Shown here piece by piece: positions 7,309 to 16,087 of a stretch of DNA of 64,000 bases. Source of the stretch: Heyndrickxia oleronia (GTDB lineage: Bacteria > Bacillota > Bacilli > Bacillales > Bacillaceae_C); the NCBI RefSeq assembly GCF_017809215.1, contig NZ_CP065424.1, forward strand, positions 1,276,911 through 1,340,910, given 5' to 3'. Both the position numbers and the translations under genes were made by a program. The notes below the pieces were generated by a model. It saw only the letters and a list, made by a program, of their open reading frames with translations. It made no database searches and was not told the DNA's origin. The number at the start of each line of letters is the position of its first letter. Position 1 is the first letter of the stretch.

Positions 7309-9073
7309 GCTGTGGCTGAAAATTTCCCTTCGATTTTTTATCCTTTTATTTTTAGTTCTTATTGCTATCGGTTTTTTTATTGCCGATATGATGAAAAATA
7401 CATATATGGATATGACGCGAAATCAATTATTTCAAGATGCACATATTGTTTCTGAATTTATTAATACGAACTCTTTAAACGAAGATACGAACAGTTTACA
7501 AAAAAAGATTGAAAGTTTTTATGCAGAAAATCAACCGAGAATTACAGTCATTGATATCGATGGAAAGGTGCTTGCAGATTCAGAAGACAATCCTGAAAAT
7601 ATGGAGAATCATGCGAATCGTCCAGAGTTCAAGCAACTGATAAAAGGTCATAAAAAGAAGGCAGAGTCAATTCGCTATAGCCAGACCCTTGGCTATAATA
7701 TGATGTATGTCGCTACTCCAATAAAAGATCAGCATCAGATTATTGGGGTAATCAGAGTTGCTTTTACCTTACAAAATATCGATCATGCAATCCAAAAACT
7801 ATGGGTAAGTCTTGGGATAGCACTAGGAATTACACTAATTTTGGCAACTTTTATTGCTATTCGCCTATCTAAAGGGATAACGAGACCTATTGAGGATATT
7901 ATTCAAGTAGCTAGTCGTTTGACGGAAAAAGATTATAGTAGTAGGGTCCGTGCAAAAACAAAAGGCGAACTTGATCAATTAGCAATCGCGATTAATACTC
8001 TTGCAAAAAGTTTACAGCACCAAATGGAGGAAATTAGGGAGAATCAACAAAAACTAACAGGGGTTTTAGAAAATATGGTGAGTGGCGTCATGCTTATCCA
8101 ACCAACAGGTCGAATCGCATTAGTCAATCCCGCAATGGAGAAAATTATTGGAACAAGTGCCGAACAATTGACAGGAAAGCTACATATTGAAGCAGGGAAA
8201 AGCTTTGGACTTAGTCAGTTAATTGACCGCTCTTTGAAAGAAGTAACGAGTATCCATGATGAAGTACATATGTATTTCCCAACAGAAAGAATTCTTGATA
8301 CACATATTGCTCCATATGTTGGAGTTAATGGTGATATTAAAGGGGTTATTACTGTGCTTCATGATATTACGGAAATTCGTAGACTTGAAAAAATAAGAAG
8401 TGAGTTTGTTGCCAATGTTTCGCATGAGCTAAAAACTCCAATAACTTCTCTAAAAGGATTTTCTGAAACATTACTTGATGGTGCCATGCATGATCCTGAG
8501 GTAACAAAATCATTTTTAACAATTATTCACGATGAAAGTGAACGACTTCATCGTTTGATTACTGATATTCTACATCTATCTAAAATCGAGCAACACCAGA
8601 TTCCATTCCATCCTGAGCCACTAGATGTTATCAAGGTTATCTATGAAACGGTAGAAACGATGCAAGAGGAACTTAATAAAAAGCAGCTAACGATCACCCT
8701 TCCAGAAGAAGATCCGGTAATCATTGATGCAGAAAAAGATCGTCTCCGCCAAATCATTTTGAACTTAATTGCTAATGCAATTACCTATACACCTGAGAAA
8801 GGGTCAATTGAAATTAAATTGGATGATGAGGAAGAAAAAATTAAGATTCATGTAAAAGATTCGGGAATTGGGATAGCAAAAGAGGATTTACCACGTATAT
8901 TTGAGCGTTTTTATCGTGTAGATAAAGCAAGATCTCGAAATTCGGGTGGGACAGGACTCGGACTAGCAATTGTTAAACATTTAGTAGAATCACATAATGG
9001 TGCGATTGAAGTAGATAGTGAAGAAGGGAAAGGTACAGAGTTTACTATTATTCTTCCCAAAAAACAATATTAG
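7301..9073 (+). CDS. phoR: Phosphate regulon sensor histidine kinase PhoR
   Basis: A 590-residue membrane kinase. Transmembrane segments lie at about 10-30 and 165-188 and bracket an extracytoplasmic Cache/PAS-like domain. A HAMP linker (about 190-245), a PAS domain (about 250-355), HisKA with His375 in NVSHELKTP, and an ATPase domain with N box (NLIANAITYT), DSGIGI and GGTGLGLAI follow. It phosphorylates PhoP. The ATG at 7301 lies inside the end of phoP (ATGAATAA overlap), so the pair is translationally coupled. Lying one gene upstream of pstS supports the Pho assignment over other PhoR-like kinases. Confidence 0.93.
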   Translation: MNKLWLKISLRFFILLFLVLIAIGFFIADMMKNTYMDMTRNQLFQDAHIVSEFINTNSLNEDTNSLQKKIESFYAENQPRITVIDIDGKVLADSEDNPENMENHANRPEFKQLIKGHKKKAESIRYSQTLGYNMMYVATPIKDQHQIIGVIRVAFTLQNIDHAIQKLWVSLGIALGITLILATFIAIRLSKGITRPIEDIIQVASRLTEKDYSSRVRAKTKGELDQLAIAINTLAKSLQHQMEEIRENQQKLTGVLENMVSGVMLIQPTGRIALVNPAMEKIIGTSAEQLTGKLHIEAGKSFGLSQLIDRSLKEVTSIHDEVHMYFPTERILDTHIAPYVGVNGDIKGVITVLHDITEIRRLEKIRSEFVANVSHELKTPITSLKGFSETLLDGAMHDPEVTKSFLTIIHDESERLHRLITDILHLSKIEQHQIPFHPEPLDVIKVIYETVETMQEELNKKQLTITLPEEDPVIIDAEKDRLRQIILNLIANAITYTPEKGSIEIKLDDEEEKIKIHVKDSGIGIAKEDLPRIFERFYRVDKARSRNSGGTGLGLAIVKHLVESHNGAIEVDSEEGKGTEFTIILPKKQY

Positions 9074-9086
9074 AGGATTTTGAATG

Positions 9087-9124
9087 AAATCCGCGGAATA
9101 TAAAAAATATCCGCGGATTTTTTA
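9087..9124 (+). terminator. Terminator of phoPR
   Basis: AAATCCGCGGAATAT and ATATCCGCGGATTT pair with one bulge and are followed by TTTTT. It begins 13 bases after the phoR stop. The two arms are also the first two units of the 20-bp array. Confidence 0.8.
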
Positions 9125-9176
9125 ATATATCCGCGAATATTACAAGATATCCGCGATAATTCCAATTTATCCGCAA
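9087..9176. repeat. 20-bp tandem array built on TATCCGCG
   Basis: CCGCG(G/A) or its decayed form CCGCA occurs at 9091, 9111, 9131, 9151 and 9171, exactly 20 bp apart. Four of the five are preceded by TAT and the first by AAT. The sequence between is AT-rich and diverged. It fills the gap between phoR and the next gene. Confidence 0.85.
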
Positions 9177-9196
9177 AACATCTAGGAGGAGAGATC

Positions 9197-9766
9197 ATGC
9201 AGGAATCGATTCTGTTTACCGAAACTAATAGACTCATTCTTCGCCCGTTTAAAAAGGACGACTATTCAAATTGGTATACACAGTTCGACCAAAGACTGCC
9301 GTCCCAATATAAATATGATGATGGTCGTCCGACTAATATGGAAACCTCGACAGAAGCTTGGTTTACGAAATGGATAGAGGGGTTCGAATTGATGGCTAAT
9401 AAAGATGAAACCTATATCCTTGGAGTTTTTCGCAAAGAAGATGGAGTTAATGTTGGAAAGGTAGAAATAACGACAATCATGAGAAGAGAGTTTCAGTGGG
9501 CTATGATGGGATACTCTATTCACAATCAATTTTGGAAAAACGGATATGCGATAGAAAGTGTATCTGCTGCAACGGACTTGTTTTTCTCTAAATTGAATTT
9601 TCATAGAATCGAACTGCATATCAATATGGATAATCATCCATCTATCCGATTAGCTGAACGCACAGGATTCCTTTTTGAATGTGTGAGAAAAGAGTTTTCA
9701 TTTGAGGATCATCAATGGACCGACTTTTTAATCTATTATAAGAATCAACCGAGCACATCTGTTTAA
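9197..9766 (+). CDS. GNAT family N-acetyltransferase (RimJ/RimL type)
   Basis: A 189-residue protein with the RimJ/RimL layout: TNRLILRPFKKDDY near the N-terminus, MGYSIHNQFWKNGYAIESV as the acetyl-CoA strand and loop, and HINMDNHPSIRLAERTGF towards the end, the typical N-x-x-S-x-x-x-x-E-x-x-G-F motif. Such enzymes acetylate protein N-termini or small amines; the target here is unknown. The ATG has an AGGAGG site. It sits between phoR and pstS with its own terminator, and a phosphate role is not implied. Confidence 0.85.
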   Translation: MQESILFTETNRLILRPFKKDDYSNWYTQFDQRLPSQYKYDDGRPTNMETSTEAWFTKWIEGFELMANKDETYILGVFRKEDGVNVGKVEITTIMRREFQWAMMGYSIHNQFWKNGYAIESVSAATDLFFSKLNFHRIELHINMDNHPSIRLAERTGFLFECVRKEFSFEDHQWTDFLIYYKNQPSTSV

Positions 9767-9779
9767 GATGTGTTTTTTT
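9753..9779 (+). terminator. Terminator of the RimJ/RimL-like gene
   Basis: CACATCT and AGATGTG pair over GTTTA and run into seven T residues. The stop codon lies in the loop. Confidence 0.85.
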
Positions 9780-9840
9780 GATAAGAAGGTATAAAATTCG
9801 ATACAGTTTCTAAAGTTAAGTATGTCTAGTTCCAACGCCT
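9780..9840. repeat. Head fragment of a dispersed intergenic repeat
   Basis: GATAAGAAGG, AAATTCGATACAGTTTC and GTCTAGTTCCAACGCC appear in order. The first parts recur at 55511-55550 (GATAAGA, AAATTCAATACAGTTTC) and the last resembles the start of the element at 10981. I recall similar GTCTAGCTCCAGCGCC elements as common between Bacillus genes. Confidence 0.5.
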
Positions 9841-9862
9841 TTTTTATTCTTCCCTAACTCTC

Positions 9863-9913
9863 TTTACAATATCTTAACATTTCATTAATACCCGCTTAAT
9901 ACCCTAGTATTAT
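9863..9913 (+). promoter_or_regulatory. PhoP-box promoter of pstS
   Basis: Four TT(A/T)A(C/T)A half-sites stand at an exact 11-bp period: TTTACA 9863, TTAACA 9874, TTAATA 9885 and TTAATA 9896. A TATTAT -10 element follows at 9908-9913. PhoP dimers of Bacillus bind such direct repeats, usually four, in place of a good -35 box. The start of pstS is 49 bases downstream. Confidence 0.88.
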
Positions 9914-9961
9914 CTTAAACATGTAAGAACAATTACCTAAAAAACTAGGGGGCACTTTTGA

Positions 9962-10873
9962 ATGAGAAAAAGAATCATAGCTTTATTTAGTATGTTACTA
10001 GTGTTTGCGATCGTCGCAGCAGGATGTGGTAGTGGAAGTGAAACAGATTCAAAAGCAAATGCTGAAGGTGGAAATAAAAAAGAAGAAACCACTAAAGGTT
10101 CTATTACAGCAGTTGGATCTAGTGCATTACAACCACTAGTTGATGAAGCTGCGAATCAGTTTATGAGCAAACATTCAGGTTCCACAATTAATGTACAAGG
10201 TGGAGGAAGTGGAACAGGACTCAGTCAAATTAGTGAAGGTGCAGTAGATATCGGTAACTCTGATATTTTTGCTGAAGAAAAAGATGGAATAGATGCAAGT
10301 AAATTAGTTGATCATAAAGTAGCAGTAGTTGGAATGGGACCTGTTGTGAATAAAGAAGCAGGTGTTGAAGATATTACAAAGCAACAGTTAATTGATATTT
10401 TCACAGGAAAAATCAAAAACTGGAAAGATGTTGGCGGCAAAGACCAAGAAATTGTGTTAATCAATCGTGCCGAGGGTTCAGGAACAAGAGCTGTATTTGA
10501 AGCAACTGCATTAGATGGTGCGACACCTGCACAAGCACAAGAACAAGACTCATCAGGTACAGTACAAAAAATTGTTAGTGAAACACCGGGAGCAATAAGC
10601 TATCTAGCATTCTCTTATTTCAATGATTCTATTACACCATTAAAAGTAGATGGAGTAGAACCTACAGCAACAAATGTAGAAACAAATGAATGGAAAATTT
10701 GGGCATATGAGCATATGTACACAAATGGCGATCCTACAGGGTTAACAAAAGAATTTTTAGATTTCATTTTAAGTGATGAAATTCAATCTTCCTTAATCAC
10801 AGAACTTGGTTATATTCCTGTTACAGGGATGAAGGTAGAACGTGATGCTGAAGGAAAGATTACGAATAAATAA
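9962..10873 (+). CDS. pstS: Phosphate-binding lipoprotein PstS
   Basis: A 303-residue extracellular phosphate receptor of the PstSCAB importer. It starts with a lipoprotein signal ending VAAGC (lipidated Cys22), then a Ser/Gly/Glu-rich tether. The PstS fold shows VGSSALQP, GGGSGTGLSQI and NRAEGSGTRAVFE, which are the loops that hold phosphate in the family. The ATG follows a GGGGG-rich site. It is first in the pst operon under a PhoP-box promoter. A hairpin after it probably lets it be made in excess over the membrane parts. Confidence 0.95.
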   Translation: MRKRIIALFSMLLVFAIVAAGCGSGSETDSKANAEGGNKKEETTKGSITAVGSSALQPLVDEAANQFMSKHSGSTINVQGGGSGTGLSQISEGAVDIGNSDIFAEEKDGIDASKLVDHKVAVVGMGPVVNKEAGVEDITKQQLIDIFTGKIKNWKDVGGKDQEIVLINRAEGSGTRAVFEATALDGATPAQAQEQDSSGTVQKIVSETPGAISYLAFSYFNDSITPLKVDGVEPTATNVETNEWKIWAYEHMYTNGDPTGLTKEFLDFILSDEIQSSLITELGYIPVTGMKVERDAEGKITNK

Positions 10874-10887
10874 GGGATAAGTTTAAA

Positions 10888-10935
10888 AAACTGGGGCGTT
10901 TAATAAGGGATGAAATTCTCTAGACTCCCCAGTTT
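10888..10935 (+). terminator. Stem-loop between pstS and pstC
   Basis: AAACTGGGG and CCCCAGTTT pair perfectly. The following sequence (CATTCATTC) is not a strong T run, so partial termination or 3'-end protection of the pstS message is likelier than full stop. A hairpin here fits the high PstS:PstC ratio known in Bacillus. Confidence 0.7.
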
Positions 10936-10980
10936 CATTCATTCATTTGATTGAGGGGAAAAGATTAAAGTTCTAAATAT

Positions 10981-11061
10981 CAAGCTCCAGCGTATAGACT
11001 TTTGAGGTTTTTCTCGAATTATTTGCTCGTGGGGGCTGAGCAAAGCGCTTGAGCTTTTCTT
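10981..11061. repeat. Short copy of a dispersed intergenic repeat before pstC
   Basis: It opens with AAGCTCCAGCG and ends GGGCTGAGCAAAGCGCTTG then AGCTTTTCTT. The two ends can fold together (AAGCTC/GAGCTT with AGCG/CGCT). The tail GGGCTGAG-AA-CGC-TTTTCTT recurs at 55678-55700 before hprK. Confidence 0.6.
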
Positions 11062-11080
11062 ATTGAAAGGGGAAAGTATC

Positions 11081-12010
11081 TTGGAATTAAAGGATATAAA
11101 AATGACGGAAAAGCAATGGAATTCATCAACTAAGATATGGACAGAGCAGCGTGGCCGAATGATAACATTAACTTCTGTTTCAATTATGATTATCATTGCG
11201 GTTTCCATTTTATATTTCGTCGCTTCAAAGGGCTTTAGTACATTTACAGTTAATAAAGCAAGTATTATTGATTTTTTTACAGGAATGCAATGGAAGCCTA
11301 GTACTTTAGATGATTTAGGAAGACCAATCGTTGGTGCACTACCTCTTATTTTTGGTTCCTTTGCTGTGACATTATTAGCAGCGATCATTTGTGCTCCGCT
11401 TGCCATTGGTGCTGCAGTTTTCATGACGGAAATCTCTCCAAAATTCGGTAAAAAAATTTTACAGCCGGTCATTGAACTACTTGTCGGAATTCCATCAGTT
11501 GTGTATGGATTTGTTGGATTAAGTGTGGTGGTCCCTTTTCTCCGTGAAAATATTGGCGGGAGTGGATTTGGAATTGCAGCAGGAACAATCGTGTTAACGA
11601 TTATGATATTACCAACGATAACGAGTCTTTCCGTTGATGCAATTGAGGCGGTTCCCATGCAAATTAGGGAGGCATCATTAGCATTAGGCGCGACAAGATG
11701 GCAAACGATTTATCGTGTAATTCTAAAAACTTCCTTACCTGGTTTATTGACAGCTATCGTCTTCGGAATGGCTCGTGCATTTGGTGAAGCATTAGCTGTT
11801 CAAATGGTCATTGGAAATTCTACCGTTATACCTAGTTCATTAGTAGAGCCCGCTTCGACCTTAACAAGTATTTTAACGATGGGCATGGGCTATACAGTAA
11901 TGGGAAAAGCAGAAAACAATGCTCTATGGTCATTAGCATTAGTCCTCTTACTAATGTCACTCATCTTTATCATTATTATTCGCATCTTAGGTCGTAGGAG
12001 GGTTTATTAA
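11081..12010 (+). CDS. pstC: Phosphate ABC transporter permease PstC
   Basis: A polytopic inner component of about 309 residues. The region from LLVGIPSVVYGFVGL to ALGATRWQTIYRVILK holds the permease EAA loop that docks on PstB, and six membrane helices are visible. The sequence matches the PstC family from the RGRMITLTS start onward. The start is taken as TTG 11081, seven bases after AAAGGGG. ATG 11102 with its own AAAGG is possible, and a TTG at 11063 lacks a site. Its stop shares one base with the pstA start. Confidence 0.93.
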   Translation: MELKDIKMTEKQWNSSTKIWTEQRGRMITLTSVSIMIIIAVSILYFVASKGFSTFTVNKASIIDFFTGMQWKPSTLDDLGRPIVGALPLIFGSFAVTLLAAIICAPLAIGAAVFMTEISPKFGKKILQPVIELLVGIPSVVYGFVGLSVVVPFLRENIGGSGFGIAAGTIVLTIMILPTITSLSVDAIEAVPMQIREASLALGATRWQTIYRVILKTSLPGLLTAIVFGMARAFGEALAVQMVIGNSTVIPSSLVEPASTLTSILTMGMGYTVMGKAENNALWSLALVLLLMSLIFIIIIRILGRRRVY

Positions 12011-12894
12011 TGAATGCAAAACGAGCGGATCGATTAGCTACCATTATATTTTATGCAATTGCTGGTTTTATCGTCTTACTTCTTGCAGGATTATTTGGGT
12101 ATATTCTTGTAAATGGTGTTAGTCATATTAGCTGGAAATTTATTACCTCACCTCCACAATCATTTCGTGCAGGAGGAGGAATTGGACCACAATTATTTAA
12201 CTCCTTTTACTTGTTAATTCTAACAATGATTATCAGTGTTCCATTAGCATTAGGTGCTGGGATTTATATGTCAGAATATGCAAAGAAAAATATATTTACA
12301 GATATTCTGCGAACGGTTATCGAGGTTTTATCTTCTCTTCCTTCTATCGTTGTAGGGTTGTTTGGATTCTTATTTTTCGTTATCTATATGGGATGGGGAT
12401 TCTCGATCTTAACGGGTGCCTTAGTATTAACCATTTTCAATTTACCATTAATGGTTCGCGTTGTAGAAACCTCCTTGCAGGGAGTTCCAGACGCACAAAG
12501 GGAAGCTGGATTAGCATTAGGAATATCGAAATGGGAAACTATCAAAAAAATTCTTCTTCCAGCTGCTATTCCAGGTATTGTTACAGGAATTATTCTTGCT
12601 TCTGGAAGGGTGTTCGGTGAGGCAGCTGCACTTATTTATACAGCGGGGATGAGTACGCCAATTCTCGACATTTCAAATTGGAATCCATTCAGTCCAACAT
12701 CACCGCTTAATCCTATGAGACCGGCTGAAACCCTAGCTGTGCATATATGGAAAATTAATTCTGAAGGACTTATGCCTGATGTAAAAGAAGTTTCAAGCGG
12801 TACTTCAGCCTTATTGGTTTTATTGATATTAGTTTTTAATATAAGTGCACGCTGGATCGGCAAATTCATTTATAAACGAATGACTGCCTCTTAA
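12010..12894 (+). CDS. pstA: Phosphate ABC transporter permease PstA
   Basis: A 294-residue permease pairing with PstC. The EAA loop [20 protein letters not shown] and the motif [16 protein letters not shown] are present with six hydrophobic segments. The ATG overlaps the pstC stop as TAATG, so translation is coupled. A proline-rich periplasmic loop ([17 protein letters not shown]) is conserved in Bacillus PstA. Confidence 0.94.
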   Translation: MNAKRADRLATIIFYAIAGFIVLLLAGLFGYILVNGVSHISWKFITSPPQSFRAGGGIGPQLFNSFYLLILTMIISVPLALGAGIYMSEYAKKNIFTDILRTVIEVLSSLPSIVVGLFGFLFFVIYMGWGFSILTGALVLTIFNLPLMVRVVETSLQGVPDAQREAGLALGISKWETIKKILLPAAIPGIVTGIILASGRVFGEAAALIYTAGMSTPILDISNWNPFSPTSPLNPMRPAETLAVHIWKINSEGLMPDVKEVSSGTSALLVLLILVFNISARWIGKFIYKRMTAS

Positions 12895-12911
12895 TCGAAG
12901 GAGTGATGAGA

Positions 12912-13739
12912 ATGGAAGCTACAATGGAAAGAAAGCAGAATAAGACGGCGATTGCTGTGAGTAGTCATAAATTGAAGATAAAAAAGGTAACAGCACTTGA
13001 AACAAAAGATTTACATGTATACTACGGTAATCATTTAGCCTTAAAGAATATATCAATGCCAATTTATAAAAATCAAGTGACTGCATTTATAGGACCATCT
13101 GGTTGTGGGAAATCTACGTATTTGCGAAGCTTAAATCGAATGAATGATGAAATTGAGGGGTGTCGTGTAGAAGGAAAGATCATCTATAAAGATTTTGATA
13201 TCAATCAATCCAATGTGAATGTATTTGAGATTAGAAAAAACATTGGAATGGTGTTTCAACGTCCCAATCCGTTTGCCAAATCTATCTTTGATAATGTGGC
13301 GTTTGGACCGAAACAACATGGAGAGAAAAACAAAAAAGTATTGCAGGAAATTGTTGAAAAAAGCTTACGAAAAGCAGCCCTTTGGGATGAAGTGAAGGAT
13401 CGCTTAAATAAATCAGCATTAGCTTTATCTGGTGGACAGCAGCAAAGACTTTGTATTGCACGGGCAATAGCTATGGAACCTGATGTCCTATTGCTTGACG
13501 AACCTGCTTCAGCTTTAGATCCTATCTCGACTAGTAAAATTGAAGAGCTCATCATTGATTTGAAAAAAGATTATACCGTTGTCATTGTGACCCATAATAT
13601 GCAACAAGCAGCGAGAATCTCTGATCAAACAGCATTTTTCTATATGGGGGATTTAGTTGAATACAACGAGACGAAACAAATCTTTACGAATCCTCAAGAG
13701 AAGCAAACAGAAGATTATGTGACTGGAAATTTCGGATGA
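12912..13739 (+). CDS. pstB1: Phosphate ABC transporter ATPase PstB, copy 1
   Basis: A 275-residue ATPase with Walker [11 protein letters not shown] loop [12 protein letters not shown], signature LSGGQQQRL, Walker [14 protein letters not shown] and the switch His in VIVTHNMQQ. It drives phosphate import. The N-terminal ~30 residues are basic and not part of the fold. ATG 12912 is eight bases after AAGGAG; GTG 12903 and ATG 12906 are too close to the site. It is followed 71 bp later by a second pstB, as in B. subtilis. Confidence 0.92.
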   Translation: MEATMERKQNKTAIAVSSHKLKIKKVTALETKDLHVYYGNHLALKNISMPIYKNQVTAFIGPSGCGKSTYLRSLNRMNDEIEGCRVEGKIIYKDFDINQSNVNVFEIRKNIGMVFQRPNPFAKSIFDNVAFGPKQHGEKNKKVLQEIVEKSLRKAALWDEVKDRLNKSALALSGGQQQRLCIARAIAMEPDVLLLDEPASALDPISTSKIEELIIDLKKDYTVVIVTHNMQQAARISDQTAFFYMGDLVEYNETKQIFTNPQEKQTEDYVTGNFG

Positions 13740-13810
13740 GTTGGGGATTCGTACTAGTAAAAAAGATGAGTCTTAAATCAAACTAAACTGTAAAGCAGGT
13801 GAATGAAAGC

Positions 13811-14596
13811 ATGGCAATTTCAATCGAGCAACTAGAAGCAACAAGTACAATCATTCGGAGTCATTCATTAAATGTATATTATGATCAGTTTCAAGCACTA
13901 AAAGATATTACCATTGATATGAAAAAGAATACTGTGACGGCATTAATTGGTCCTTCGGGATGCGGAAAATCTACTTTTTTACGGACATTAAACCGAATGA
14001 ATGATTTAGTTCCAAAATTTCGTGTAGAAGGTCAACTTTCATATAACAATCAAGACATATACAGTCCTACTATGGATGTGGTGGAACTTCGTAAACAAGT
14101 AGGGATGGTGTTTCAACGCCCCAATCCTTTTCCTATGTCAATTTATGATAATGTTGCATACGGACTTCGAATACATGGTATAAAGAAAAAAGGAATACAG
14201 GATGAAATCGTAGAAAAAAGCTTACGTCAGGCTGCCTTATGGGATGAAGTAAAGGATCGATTACACAAATCCGCTATGGGGTTATCCGGTGGACAGCAGC
14301 AAAGACTTGTAATTGCTCGTGTTCTTGCGATACAACCAGATGTGATCTTAATGGATGAACCAGCATCTGCACTTGATCCTATTTCTACATCTAAAATTGA
14401 ACAATTAATTATTGAATTAAAGCAGCAATATACAATTATCATTGTGACACATAGTATGCAACAGGCAGCGCGTGTTTCAGATGATACGGCCTTTTTCTTA
14501 AACGGTGAGATTATCGAATTTGATCAAACACATTCGATTTTCACTAATCCAAAAAAGAAAGAAACAGAGGATTATATTTCAGGGAGATTTGGTTAA
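13811..14596 (+). CDS. pstB2: Phosphate ABC transporter ATPase PstB, copy 2
   Basis: A 261-residue paralogue of the preceding gene. It has the same Walker A (GPSGCGKST), [29 protein letters not shown] and [12 protein letters not shown]. Stretches such as [19 protein letters not shown] differ from copy 1 by only a few residues, so this is a tandem duplication kept in many Bacillus species. ATG 13811 has AGGTGA nine bases upstream; the GTG at 13799 has no site. Confidence 0.92.
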   Translation: MAISIEQLEATSTIIRSHSLNVYYDQFQALKDITIDMKKNTVTALIGPSGCGKSTFLRTLNRMNDLVPKFRVEGQLSYNNQDIYSPTMDVVELRKQVGMVFQRPNPFPMSIYDNVAYGLRIHGIKKKGIQDEIVEKSLRQAALWDEVKDRLHKSAMGLSGGQQQRLVIARVLAIQPDVILMDEPASALDPISTSKIEQLIIELKQQYTIIIVTHSMQQAARVSDDTAFFLNGEIIEFDQTHSIFTNPKKKETEDYISGRFG

Positions 14597-14624
14597 TAAA
14601 TCACGGAATAAAGGGGGCAGCAGT

Positions 14625-15281
14625 GTGGTTAGACGTGTGTTTGAAGATCGCTTAACAGAACTCCATGAGACATTAATGGCAATGGGATTACTTGTGGAAG
14701 AGGCTATCTACAAAAGTGTAAAATCTTTAGTAGATAAAAATGTAGAATTGGCCTTAGAGGTAGTTCTTGATGATAAGCAAATCAATGAATATGAAATTGA
14801 AATTGAAACGAAATGTTTTGAATTAATTGCACTACAACAACCAGTTGGAACGGATTTAAGACGAATTGCTACTATGTTAAAAGTAGCAACGGATTTAGAA
14901 CGAATGGCCGATCATGCAGTTAGTATTGCCAAAGCGACGATTCGCTTAAAAAACGAAACGTATGTCAAACCATTAATAGATATCCCGAAGATGGCAGAGT
15001 TAGTCAAGGAAATTGTTCGTGAAAGCTTAGACGCCTATATCGCTTTAGATCGGGAGGCAGCCATTGAAGTATCCAAAAAGGATGATCAAATCGATAAATA
15101 TTTTTCGATGATCTTTTTGGAACTGGTGGAAATTATGCAGCAAGACAAGGAAAGAATTCATCAAGCCATTCATTTTCTTTTAGTAGCACAACATTTGGAA
15201 AGAATCGGTGATTATGTAACAAATGTTTGTGAATGGATTGTTTATTTAAAAACGGGTCAGCTAGTTGATTTGAATAAATAA
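14625..15281 (+). CDS. phoU: Phosphate transport regulator PhoU
   Basis: PhoU couples the Pst transporter to the PhoR kinase and limits Pho signalling when phosphate is plentiful. The 218-residue helical protein has two three-helix repeats with metal-binding motifs: TDLERMADHAVSIAK in the first half and QHLERIGDYVTNVCEWI in the second, both E-R-x-x-D/G-x-x types. GTG 14625 lies seven bases after AAGGGGG. A longer upstream frame overlaps pstB2 and has no site. Confidence 0.93.
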   Translation: MVRRVFEDRLTELHETLMAMGLLVEEAIYKSVKSLVDKNVELALEVVLDDKQINEYEIEIETKCFELIALQQPVGTDLRRIATMLKVATDLERMADHAVSIAKATIRLKNETYVKPLIDIPKMAELVKEIVRESLDAYIALDREAAIEVSKKDDQIDKYFSMIFLELVEIMQQDKERIHQAIHFLLVAQHLERIGDYVTNVCEWIVYLKTGQLVDLNK

Positions 15282-15287
15282 GAACGA

Positions 15288-15314
15288 ACAGACGATGAAT
15301 CGTCTGTTTTTTTG
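15288..15314 (+). terminator. Terminator of the pst-phoU operon
   Basis: ACAGACGA and TCGTCTGT pair over TGAA and are followed by seven T residues. Confidence 0.92.
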
Positions 15315-15560
15315 TTGTAATTTCTTATTGGGTAGTATAGTCAGCATTGAATGATCTGGAAGGTTTTTTGCTAGTGGGACAGGTTTAGGAGATTTAAAGA
15401 GGAAAATGTCCTTCATAAACTTCAAGGACAAAATAGAATAAACTAATCACCCAACTGTTCCTTAGGAACGTGATGAAGGACAAATTCATACTCTAAATTA
15501 GAAGTTACCCATAAAAAACCCATATTAATTCTAATGATAAAAACACCCTTGATTCGAAAA
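15315..15560. other. Intergenic stretch with two small hairpins
   Basis: No gene is supported. GTCCTT/AAGGAC (about 15407-15430) and the palindrome GTTCCTTAGGAAC (about 15454-15466) are visible. The rest is AT-rich. Confidence 0.5.
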
Positions 15561-15610
15561 TTAATTTTTAGTAAAATTAAAAATATAATATATGAACATA
15601 TGCGCATATA
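15561..15610 (+). promoter_or_regulatory. Promoter and operator of the ArsR-family gene
   Basis: TTAATT (15561) and TATAAT (15584) are 17 bp apart. Directly downstream, 15589-15610 forms an imperfect palindrome TATATG-N2-CATATG-N2-CATATA, whose core ATATGCGCATAT is perfect. Its place over the transcription start is typical for metal-responsive ArsR/SmtB repressors. Confidence 0.72.
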
Positions 15611-15633
15611 AGACATATAATAGGAGTGATAGC

Positions 15634-15963
15634 ATGGAGCAAGATAATCAAATTCCGTTTGAACAAGATCATGATGAGCTTGATGAGGAGACATTATTTA
15701 TTGTTTCACAAACCTTTAAGGCATTGTCAGAGCCAACGCGTATAAGGATTCTACATTTACTTTCAGATAAGGAGCATTCAGTAAATGAAATTGCAGAAAA
15801 GCTTTCCTTACTCCAAACCACTGTATCTCATCAACTACGATTTTTAAAAAATTTAAGGTTAGTGAAATATAGAAGAGAAGGAACGACGTTGTACTATTCC
15901 CATGATGATAACCATGTGATGGACATTCTTAAACAGACTATAAACCACGCAAGACATCATTAA
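15634..15963 (+). CDS. ArsR/SmtB-family metal-responsive repressor
   Basis: A 109-residue winged-helix protein. [18 protein letters not shown] and [21 protein letters not shown] are the core and recognition helices of the family. The C-terminal helix has H-D-D-N-H and H-A-R-H-H. This resembles the alpha5 zinc site of CzrA/SmtB (D-x-H...H-x-x-H), and no CxC arsenic-type site is present. It probably releases DNA on binding zinc or a related metal. The start ATG 15634 is seven bases from AGGAG. It is followed by a metal ATPase, its likely target. Confidence 0.87.
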   Translation: MEQDNQIPFEQDHDELDEETLFIVSQTFKALSEPTRIRILHLLSDKEHSVNEIAEKLSLLQTTVSHQLRFLKNLRLVKYRREGTTLYYSHDDNHVMDILKQTINHARHH

Positions 15964-16087
15964 TGCGATAGGGTATAAGAAAGTGATGTCCGTTTAATAC
16001 TCAAATAGTAGTGATTTATAAGCCTAGCTGCCGAATTAGACAAATTACAAGCCATGATGGCAAGTGGTAAAGGTAGGGGGAATAATA

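Noticed and set aside
10939..11658. 239-codon reverse-strand frame opposite pstC
   Set aside because: It is a shadow of the clear pstC gene, with low-complexity composition and no ribosome binding site.
16024..16087. Short peptide LAAELDKLQAMMASGKG before the metal ATPase gene
   Set aside because: The frame is about twenty codons, has a stop directly upstream and no own start signal; it could be a gene remnant, but nothing supports a function.
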